Shown here: positions 8,814 through 14,207 of the stretch, piece after piece
Numbering within the stretch: the stretch's first letter is position 1
Layout of the letters: each line of letters starts with the position of its first letter
From: Pavlovales sp. CCMP2436
Lineage: Eukaryota; Haptophyta; Pavlovophyceae; Pavlovales
Assembly (NCBI GenBank): GCA_026770615.1
Contig: MU631328.1
Location: 586,324-600,530, forward strand
DNA length: 14,207 bases
Reading direction: 5' to 3'
The notes under the pieces: generated by a model
Told to the model about the DNA's origin: nothing
The model's database searches: none
What the model saw: the letters and a program-made list of their open reading frames with translations, nothing else
Program-made: the position numbers and the translations under genes

Positions 8814-8905
8814 GCTTCAGGGCCCCAAAGGCCCCCCGAGAGGGCCTCTTGGGAGGGCCCCCCGGGAGGGCCCCGCCGAAGGCGCCGCCGGAGGCCCCTT
8901 TCGGT
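8814..8905. repeat. GGCCC/GGGCC-rich imperfect array
   Basis: Runs of GGGCCCC, AGGGCC and GGAGGGCCCC recur every 10-18 bases, giving many overlapping short inverted repeats in an otherwise AT-rich neighbourhood. There is no coding sense. It is probably a simple-sequence or foldback-prone tract. Confidence 0.6.
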
Positions 8906-9217
8906 TGCGAAGATGTTTTTTTCCCCTATTTCAGCTAAAAGGCCCGGTTTTTTTTCTTTTCTCATTTCATTTGCATACCCCCTTGCTCACTAATTCTCGT
9001 GCGTCCGGCACCGCTACGCGTGCACACTAGAAAAAGCTCGAAAATACAATTTCACACTTACTACTAAATTTTTACTTAGTTCGGATTAAACTCTTCCAAG
9101 TCATAATTTTTTAATAAAATGGTAAATTGGCCATAACTCCTGACCAACAGCTTCATTGGCTCTGAAAATTTGAAAGGTGTTCACGAGGGCCGTGCGCATC
9201 TATTTTGCCTGCAAACG

Positions 9218-9365
9218 CGCGCGCTGCGCACATGCCGTAATTCGCGCGCGCGACACGCGCGCCGCGCGTGTAGCACGCGCGCTGCGCGTGCAGTACCACG
9301 CGCGCGGCGCACGCGCTGCGCGCGCGCGCACACGCGCGTAGTTGCGCGCTACGCGTGCAACTACA
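9218..9365. repeat. Alternating CG/CA tract with nested short palindromes
   Basis: About 150 bp consist almost entirely of alternating purine-pyrimidine (CGCGCG, CACGCG, TGCGCG), broken by short TA steps and made of nested palindromes such as CACGCGCGCTGCGCGTG. Such DNA favours the left-handed Z form. It is flanked by AT-rich sequence on both sides. Open frames across it are compositional artefacts. Confidence 0.7.
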
Positions 9366-9650
9366 TATCTTGTTTATTATAATTAAATGCAAACGGCGGC
9401 CACGCACGCGTCGTACTGTTCACTCTCGCTCAGGGCCCCACGAAGAACTTATGGCCGGAGCCCCACGAATATTCCTCGTACGTTAGGCCTTTTCTAAGAG
9501 CTGGTGAACTGCAGGGTGGGGACCCATGGTCACCGCACATCGCCTAGGGACCACGTGCACCGCTAATACAGTTCGCAGATCTAGTATGTTTTTTTTGCGC
9601 AACGCTGCGACGCGCTGCGAATGCGCGGCCTAGTCGTAAAGTAGTCTTCG
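9366..9650. other. Unannotated non-coding stretch
   Basis: No frame, repeat or motif that I can support is seen here, apart from an 8-base T-run at about 9589. Confidence 0.4.
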
Positions 9651-10172
9651 TCACCTGCCCTCCTCCTCCTTGTCTCCGTCGCCGTCCTTGTCGTCGCCGC
9701 CTGCCTGCGCTGCTTGGAGGTCGAGGAATACGCATCGACTTGGCCTCGACGGCCGCGCGCTCGTTTTTGCGTGGCTCGCCGTTCTGCTTCAGCGAGAAGG
9801 CCGACGTACCCGACGGGAGCGCAGCCGCCGCAGGCGCGGCAACGTTGGCAGCCGCCGCGTGCTTCCGGTTGGCCCTCATCTTAGCCATGCGCTGCATGGA
9901 CGTCTTCCGGTTGCGCACGGTGACGATGGCACTCTCGACGCGTACTTGCCCATGCCAACGGCTTGACGCGCCTGGCAAGCAGTGGCTAGCTCGAGCTGCC
10001 TGCTGCCACCCTTCTGCCTGCGCCTGAGCCTTTGGTGGCGTGGCATGCTCTGGTCGTAGGAGAAGGCCTCCTCGTGCGCACCGATTGGGGCGAGTTTTGC
10101 GACCGACCGGAGTTGGCCTGCTATACGCGCCGCTGCGTGTAGGAGGCCCAGAGCGATAAGCAACGGGTCCAA
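9651..10172 (-). pseudogene. Unrecognised basic/acidic protein, apparently frameshifted
   Basis: Three overlapping minus frames each carry a stretch with strong G/C at the third codon position, and they join end to end. First (10172 to about 9940) comes IGAHEEAFSYDQSMPRHQ, then KGGSRQLELATACQARQAV and GMGKYAS. Second (about 9955 to 9735) comes RVESAIVTVRNRKTSMQRM, AKMRANRKHAAAANV and SGTSAFSLKQNGEPRKN. Third (about 9730 to the TGA at 9651-9653) comes FLDLQAAQAGGDDKDGDGDK followed by EEEGR. Two small frameshifts would therefore explain a single protein with a basic middle and a short acidic tail. I recognise no family. It could be a real gene with unrecognised introns, or a transposon remnant. 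An upstream start is not clear; 10172 begins with GTG. Confidence 0.35.
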
Positions 10173-10356
10173 ACTGCTTACGCGCGGGGGAGCCTCTTGC
10201 GGCGTAACACGGTCGGCACTGGGATTCAGATTACTGTGAAAGCTGAGAAATGTTACGCATCATATTTTTATTGCGGTGCACGTGGTCTTGGACGCCACGG
10301 CATGGGGATAGCCAGTATTCATTCAGATTCATGATGCGGCCTACCGTTGGTCCGTT

Positions 10357-10707
10357 ATGATCTATGAAATCACTAGAGCTCAGTGGTGGGACCGCGAGGC
10401 CTCCTGTGGCCTTCTCCCGATCCCCCAGGTGTGCGACCGGCTGTGTGCCGTGACCGCGGTGTCGCCGGTCGCGAGCGAGGAGGCAAGATATTGGCTGCTG
10501 CCACACGCCGCGTCGAACTCGGGCTGTGAGCTCTTTAAGTTGCTGCCGCTGCTGCTGCCGGTGGCGCTGTTGGCGACTGAGACTGCCGCGGGCGAAAAGC
10601 GCACAATTGATGGCGAAATGCGCGGCGCAGTGCTGTTCTTTTGTGGGACAGAGCGAGTCGACCAGTCAGTCGAGTGGTGCTGCGTCTTGCGCGCGTGCTC
10701 CCTGTGA
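10357..10707 (+). CDS. Possible small hypothetical protein, 116 residues
   Basis: An ATG-started frame begins MIYEITRAQWWDREASCGLL and includes a hydrophobic run LFKLLPLLLPVALLATETA (about residues 59-77) that could form one membrane segment. Codons from 10390 to 10590 end in G or C in most cases, as in the other coding parts of the window. That is the main support. No family is recognised, no promoter or poly-A signal is clear, and opposite-strand frames are also open here. It may be an exon of a larger gene or a chance frame. Confidence 0.3.
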   Translation: MIYEITRAQWWDREASCGLLPIPQVCDRLCAVTAVSPVASEEARYWLLPHAASNSGCELFKLLPLLLPVALLATETAAGEKRTIDGEMRGAVLFFCGTERVDQSVEWCCVLRACSL

Positions 10708-10742
10708 CGGATAGTGCATAGGGGCGAAAACTATCTTATCTC

Positions 10743-10810
10743 AGCTATGTCATGCCCTTACGCCTTCGGGCTGCAAGTCGGGGGATGATAAAAGAACTAT
10801 TCTTAATAAA
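10743..10810 (+). repeat. Dispersed repeat copy A (related to the MITE subterminal region)
   Basis: The core at 10775-10806 contains AAGTCGGGGGA and AAAAGAACTATT. It matches the inside of the hAT-type MITE (11781-11812, opposite strand) and the sequence at 13341-13368. The match to the MITE reaches further left through CTTACG (10758-10763), and perhaps to a degenerate CAG start near 10743. It is probably the remaining end of a second, eroded element; its other end was not found. Confidence 0.55.
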
Positions 10811-10867
10811 AATACGCGGAACATAGGCCAGCCAATCAAGTGTCGTCCCGGTCTGATTCATGTGCGC

Positions 10868-10900
10868 GTATGGGGGGAGGGGGGGGGAGGGGGAAGGATC
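10868..10900 (+). repeat. G-rich tract
   Basis: Nearly continuous runs of G, separated by single A or T, are able to form a G-quadruplex on the plus strand. It lies just downstream of the 3' end of the minus-strand TIR-like gene. Confidence 0.6.
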
Positions 10901-10929
10901 TCAGCTTCAGCCGCAGACAATTGCCTGTT

Positions 10930-11002
10930 GCACACTGCTGAGCCATTTATAATTATATTATAACATTAAATAATAGCAATAATAATTGGCTCAGCAGTAT
11001 GC
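10930..11002. mobile_element. Small foldback element with 16-bp inverted ends
   Basis: GCACACTGCTGAGCCA (10930-10945) and TGGCTCAGCAGTATGC (10987-11002) are inverted copies with one mismatch. They surround about 41 bp of AT-rich DNA. The total of 73 bp fits a hairpin-forming foldback sequence or tiny MITE. No target-site duplication is evident. It lies within about 80 bp of the stop codon of the minus-strand gene, so it would fall in that gene's 3' UTR or just beyond. Confidence 0.6.
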
Positions 11003-11080
11003 GGCAGAAGACTCGCGTTCACTCACAGACGAGATCGTGCAGAATTTAACAGAGATATATATTAAATATAGGCCAGATAA

Positions 11081-14000
11081 TCACCTGTGTGCGAGCAAGA
11101 CCATTGCCTTGCCCAGCGTTTCGTTGAACACTTCAAAGCCGCCGTTCGCGCCCTCGATAATTGACAAGAGTCGGTCGTTCTCCTCGGCGATCGAACAAGT
11201 GGCCTTTTGTACGTGTGTGTTGGTGTTGTTGTTGTCATGATCATCATCGCAAGCATGATGATCATAATGATCATGATCATGATTATAATTTATGCTAGAG
11301 TAAGTGTAATCTGTTAACGCAGGGGCAGATGATAGGTAGCCACAACTAGCTAGTGTAGTGGGCAGCAGACAGTCCGTCCAATGCGCAAAAAAAAAAAACC
11401 TTCCGTGCGTCGAAGTCATTGAAGTGGCTGACAAGTTCCTCGATTTGATTCTCAGTCCGCGCGGTCAGGCAGTCGAGCGTTCGCAACTCAACCGCCTCGA
11501 GAGCACCGCCCTGCAAGCTCAAATATTGACATCGTAATGAGTTCTAGTATTCCATCTGTTGACATTGTAATGAGTTCTAGTATTCTATCTGAGAGAAAGA
11601 CAGTCAACAACATGTTCAGATCTTGAATTTTGGTCTAAATAAATGGGCGGCTTACCATCAGGGTTTTACATCTTCCTGAAACGTAAATATCACTTCCCAG
11701 GAATTCCTGGAAAACCTTCCCGGAAGCAAGCAAATCTACCCGGGAATTCCCAGGAATTCTGAGAATTCCCATTTCCTCTTTTAATAATAGTTCTTTTAAC
11801 GTCCCCCGACTTTCCCGTAAGCTAAATGTGTAAAACCCTGCTTACCATCTCTAGGAAGACAAAGATCTCGATGATGCACCACAACCTCTCGAGGTAAGTC
11901 TCGCCGCATAGCGTGAGGAGCTGGGGCGCGGGGATGGGGAGGGGGGGGGTCAGTCAGTCGGTCAGCCAATAGCGAGGAAACACGTTTACGAAAAAGAAAT
12001 TAAAAAGAAATGGGACACGTAAAAAAAGCTAGACATTGATTTCTTATTGGTTGGCTTTGCAACTTCGCAATAAATCAATACAAACTCACCTGATTGCAGC
12101 CGGCGAGGAATACCGGCAGACACATCAGGTTGTTCAGAAGGTCGTCCTGGTGCAAGCAGACCTGCGTTAGTTATTGGGGGGGGGGGTTTAGGTTGTGGAC
12201 TGAGGTTGGTGCCTGTGGCAGTTGTTTAAAAAATGTACCTTGTCTAGCCACACTCTCGGCTCCCTCAGATATCTTTTGGGGAGGTGACTTTCATGATATC
12301 TGCAGTGGGAGGGGGCGCTCAGCCCCCCTGAGCAGCAATCAGCCTGGACGAAGATGGCTACGCTCTGTGTGTGCTCACAAAAGAACATTTTTCGACACCA
12401 ATAAAGAATTATCTTGTGTAAAACTACCAATTCAAGCACGGTAAATCAGATCCGGGCTAACGGCTCAAAAGCCGCGCGAAGCCGAGGCCAAAACGCCCCC
12501 AGGCTAACGCAATGATGGCGCACCTTGTCTAGCCACACCCTCGGCTCCCTCTGGTGCTCGATTTTAAACTGAGCGCGCCACTCCTGCAGAGCCATCCATT
12601 TGTGTTCAGGGTCGTCTCTCCAACTGAAAATAAGATATTAATTATTATTATACAGGGGGCCGCAGTGATAACAGGGGCGAATGTGAAGGTTGGAGCTCAG
12701 CTTCTTGGCAAATTACAAACAAATCATTTTTTTTTAATGACCTCCACTTGTGCTCTGGGTCATCTCTCCAGCTGCATGCAAAAATTAGTTTATCATTAAA
12801 GAATAATGATTTGGGAGAAGAGGGGTGTACGCAGCAAGGGAGGAAACACTTAATTTTAACATATTATTAAAAAAGATCATAAAATTACCTGTGCGAGACG
12901 AAGGCGTCCACTCCCCCCATCGAAGCAGGCTTTGACAGCCTGCACAAACAGCAAAGAGGGGACGGGTGGGCGGGCGGGGGGCGGGGTTGGGGGGGGAGGA
13001 GGGGGGGTCAAAGTTCGTATATATTATTGAGAGTCACTTAAATCAAATAACGCACTTGTACAAACAGAGCGGGAGCAATACGAGGGGAGCGGGGGGGAGC
13101 GGGGGGTCACGAATGGCCAAAGTATACTTGATATGACTGAGAGAAAGTCCGTATACTTGATATGACTGAGAGAAAGTCCGTATACTTGATATGACTGAGA
13201 GAAGTCCGTATACTTGATATGACTGAGAGAAGTCCGTATACTTGATATGACTGAGAGAAGTCCGTATACTTGATATGACTGAGAGAAGTCCGTATACTTG
13301 ATATGACTGAGAGAAAGTTCGTATACTTGATATGACTGAGAGTCGGGGGACGCTAAAGAACTATTATAGGGGTAAATGCTCCTATGTAGAGCCGGGTCAT
13401 AGTAACAGTAGTCACATAATAACAGTAATCACGGTAAATGCTCCTATGTAGAGCCGGGTCAGGATTGCTGTCCTTCATATCTTCATTGTTTGAATAGTCA
13501 TAGTAATCAGTAACAGTAATCACGATAATGATCATCATCACAATACTCATGATAATCATAATGATGGTATTTTTTTTAAAAATCACCCGTATAGAGCCGC
13601 GTTGGGATTGCTGTCCTCCATATCTTCATAGGTCACCAAATCGAGCGTTACGAAACGGAAGAGGGCCTAAAATTATGGCGTTTGAAGGAATGGGGGGGGT
13701 TCACCAAATCGAGCGTCACAGATCGAAAAAGAGCCTCTAAAGTTCTGGTTTTTGAAGAAGGGGGTTGATGCATGAGGGGGGGGGGGGGTATGAGGGCAGA
13801 GGCATGCCTCGATTCATACTCAAAAGACCAGCAAAAAGGGCTGAGTTTTTGGCTACAGTGATGGGTATTACACACGATATGGCAACAACAAGTGATAAAA
13901 AAGTAGAAATAAAGCTCACACATTTTAGAACATGCCAGTCTCGATTTAACAGTCACAAGTGACGAGTGCTAACAGGATACGACAGTTATATTAAATTCAC

Positions 14001-14179
14001 GGTTATAAATACAATGTACATCCTAAAAGAGAGAGAGAGAAACTGCGCCCTCGCCTGTACTTCACTTCTATTATTTAGCATGGATTAGTTATTGACCCAC
14101 CTGCGCCCTCGCCTGTACTTCGCTCGCGGGCTTGCGACCGAGGAGAGCCGCCAGGCCGACGGCGGTGGTGGCCGCCTCG
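11081..14179 (-). CDS. Spliced gene for a TIR-like (SHSW/WLDK/LWCxxE) domain protein, 5' end off window
   Basis: Minus-strand exons, from upstream: 14179-14101, 13666-13587, 12939-12889, 12623-12524, 12161-12090, 11920-11846, 11510-11400 and 11203-11081 (stop TGA). All seven introns are GT-AG, and the frame holds through every junction for 229 residues. Two codons are split, restoring Gly (exon 2/3) and Ser (exon 3/4). The order is SEVQARAQALFRFVTLD, MEDSNPNAALYGLSKPAS, VDAFVSHSWRDDPEHKW, REPRVWLDKVCLHQDDL, LPVFLAGCNQLLTLCGETYL and ERLWCIIEIFVFLEMG. A helical tail ends VFNETLGKAMVLLAHR. Serine after FVSH, the WLDK strand and the LWCxxE box follow the TIR fold plan. The Glu in that box is where NADase-type TIRs hold their catalytic residue. 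Function (signalling scaffold or NAD cleavage) is inference. Uncertainties are that the last exon could splice on at AG/GTGATT instead of ending, and that the first exons are missing. Confidence 0.82.
11236..11292. repeat. ATGATC-rich palindromic microsatellite in the last intron
   Basis: Repeats of TGATCAT, ATGATG and CATGAT make a self-complementary tract inside the intron 11204-11399. A related tract lies at 13526-13566 in another intron of the same gene. It gives hydrophobic Met/Ile frames that are not real proteins. Confidence 0.65.
11526..11591. repeat. 33-bp tandem duplication in an intron
   Basis: Two adjacent units (11526-11558 and 11559-11591) start TTGACATYGTAATGAGTTCT and differ only at two C/T positions. 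They lie just upstream of the acceptor of the exon 11510-11400, inside the same intron that holds the MITE. Confidence 0.9.
11659..11840. mobile_element. hAT-type MITE, 182 bp, inserted at a splice donor
   Basis: The terminal inverted repeats are exact over 12 bp: CAGGGTTTTACA at 11659-11670 and TGTAAAACCCTG at 11829-11840. They are bounded by the 8-bp direct repeat CTTACCAT at 11651-11658 and 11841-11848. An 8-bp target duplication with CAGGG-type ends is the signature of the hAT superfamily. There is no coding capacity, so it is non-autonomous. The interior has several EcoRI-like palindromes (CCAGGAATTCCTGG at 11697-11710; GAATTCCCAGGAATTC at 11744-11759) and the dispersed repeat core at 11781-11812. 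On the minus strand the target duplication reads ATG/GTAAG, the exact exon-intron boundary of the TIR-like gene. Confidence 0.88.
11841..11848 (-). other. Splice donor reused as MITE target-site duplication
   Basis: Read on the minus strand this 8-mer is ATGGTAAG. ATG ends the exon coding FVFLEM and GTAAG starts the intron. The second copy at 11651-11658 repeats the same donor on the far side of the MITE, so two identical donors 190 bp apart now flank the insertion. Use of the distal donor would add the MITE to the mRNA. Confidence 0.8.
12237..12266 (-). repeat. Partial exon echo: 3' end of exon 12623-12524 inside the next intron
   Basis: 30 bp match 12522-12551 with one mismatch and include the coding end (REPRVWLDK) plus a GT donor (AAG/GTACAT). 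The 5' part of the exon is absent. It could be a vestigial duplicate exon, or an alternative one if the AG at 12265-12266 serves as acceptor. Confidence 0.8.
12741..12773 (-). repeat. Partial exon echo: 5' end of exon 12623-12524 inside the preceding intron
   Basis: The minus strand reads CAG/C TGG AGA GAT GAC CCA GAG CAC AAG TGG, i.e. SWRDDPEHKW with its own acceptor. This is the same peptide as the start of the true exon, with several silent differences. After AAGTGGAG the match stops and a GTCATT donor-like sequence follows. The conserved peptide despite changed bases suggests it was once coding. Confidence 0.75.
12960..13010 (+). repeat. G-rich tract (C-rich on the gene's coding strand)
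   Basis: GGGTGGGCGGGCGGGGGGCG and further G-runs could form quadruplexes on the plus strand. On the coding (minus) strand they form a long pyrimidine tract upstream of the acceptor at 12940-12942. A second tract at 13075-13107 is similar. Confidence 0.65.
13122..13341. repeat. Eight-copy 28/29-bp minisatellite
   Basis: Copies begin with GTATACTTGATATGACTGAG at 13122, 13151, 13180, 13208, 13236, 13264, 13292 and 13321. Spacing is 29, 29, 28, 28, 28, 28 and 29; the difference is one A in GAGA(A)AGTCC. Copies are otherwise nearly identical, so the array is young. It lies in the intron 12940-13586, and the last copy runs directly into dispersed repeat copy C. Confidence 0.93.
13341..13368 (+). 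repeat. Dispersed repeat copy C
   Basis: AGTCGGGGGACGCT is followed by AAAGAACTATTATA, matching 10775-10806 and the reverse complement of 11781-11812. It sits between the minisatellite and the exon-echo repeats. No inverted terminal repeats are seen around it. Confidence 0.75.
13371..13486 (-). repeat. Two echoes of the 3' end of exon 13666-13587
   Basis: 29 bp starting GGTAAATGCTCCTATGTAGA occur identically at 13371-13399 and 13433-13461 (period 62). The second copy continues to 13486 as a near match to the true exon at 13590-13629. Its minus strand reads EDMKDSNPDPALH, against EDMEDSNPNAALY in the exon. The peptide is conserved while bases differ. Both echoes lack a proper GT at the exon end (CATAG/GAGC), so they are probably not spliced. 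Confidence 0.8.
13633..13764 (-). repeat. 68-bp period duplication giving an echo of the 5' part of exon 13666-13587
   Basis: Units start TCACCAAATCGAGCG at 13633 and 13701. The outer copy contains an acceptor-like CTTTAG and codes ALFRSVTLDLV on the minus strand, close to ALFRFVTLDLV in the true exon, but then runs into a C-tract instead of the rest of the exon. Confidence 0.75.
14043..14066 (-). repeat. Echo of the 3' end of exon 14179-14101
   Basis: CTGCGCCCTCGCCTGTACTT at 14043 repeats the sequence at 14101-14124 with one mismatch. It is the coding end (SEVQARAQ) of the most upstream exon seen, copied 58 bp into the following intron. The GT donor is not copied. Confidence 0.85.
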
Positions 14180-14207
14180 CTGTTAGTGTATACGGGTGGG
14201 GGGTGGG

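Noticed and set aside
9153..9407. Ala/Arg/Cys-rich frames across the CG/CA tract
   Set aside because: They are produced by the alternating simple sequence.
10231..10506. Minus-strand frame with FIDHNGPTVGRIMNLN and DHVHRNKNMMRNISQL, resembling HNH endonuclease zinc-finger-like motifs
   Set aside because: Two partial look-alikes in 40 residues, with no complete ββα HNH layout, no recognisable N-terminal domain and an overlapping plus-strand frame. Chance resemblance is likely.
11511..11845. Whole intron as a newly inserted introner
   Set aside because: The MITE fills only 182 of 335 bp, and the TSD contains non-coding GTAAG. The intron and its donor must therefore have existed before insertion.
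13122..13341. CRISPR-like array
   Set aside because: Units are directly adjacent with no unique spacers, in a eukaryotic intron; it is a minisatellite.
13353..13586. Minus-strand Met/Ile-rich peptide frame
   Set aside because: The low-complexity part comes from an ATGATC/ATAATC microsatellite. The EDMKDSNPDPAL portion is better explained as an exon echo.
1..14207. tRNA or rRNA genes
   Set aside because: I looked for cloverleaf-like arms and conserved rRNA blocks and saw none I could support.

Overview
The window looks like nuclear DNA of a GC-rich eukaryotic microalga or related protist. The reasons are a GT-AG gene with at least eight short exons, strong G/C preference at third codon positions in reading frames, Pro/Ser-rich algal-type linkers, a degenerate non-LTR retroelement, and AT-richer non-coding DNA full of minisatellites and small transposons. 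A haptophyte is my best guess from the protein styles, but this is inference only.

Left part (1-7880, plus strand): a decayed run of coding sequence in which the readable frame changes repeatedly. In order it holds a 72-nt-type coding minisatellite (1-1070), a ubiquitin-like domain (Ubl1, 1169-1403), an F-box-like segment (1395-1724), ankyrin-like repeats (about 1824-2510), Pro/Ser-rich linkers (2560-3270), a second ubiquitin-like domain of exactly 76 residues ending in Gly-Gly (Ubl2, 3275-3502), an unrecognised Gag-position region with a Pro/Arg/Gly-rich stretch (3503-4440), a reverse transcriptase (about 4440-6173), and a C-terminal region resembling the restriction-like endonuclease module of RLE-type non-LTR retrotransposons (6174-7880). 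Frameshifts and four premature stops show that this copy is dead. The stops are three TGA and one TAA, all explainable by G:C to A:T transitions. The striking idea is a retroelement polyprotein carrying diGly-ended ubiquitin-like domains, possibly with F-box/ankyrin modules.

Middle (7881-11080): mostly non-coding. It holds a perfect 17-bp-stem hairpin, a GGCCC-rich array and an alternating CG/CA tract, then two weak coding candidates (9651-10172 minus, frameshifted; 10357-10707 plus) and a small inverted-repeat element.

Right part (11081-14179, minus strand): a spliced gene not visible as one open frame. I assembled eight exons with GT-AG junctions that keep one reading frame for 229 residues. 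The product is a TIR-like 'SHSW...WLDK...LWCxxE' domain protein; its start lies beyond the right edge. Its introns are unusual. One carries a 182-bp hAT-type MITE whose 8-bp target duplication is the splice donor itself. Others contain partial copies ('echoes') of the adjacent exon ends, an eight-copy 28/29-bp minisatellite, and C-rich tracts (G-rich on the plus strand).
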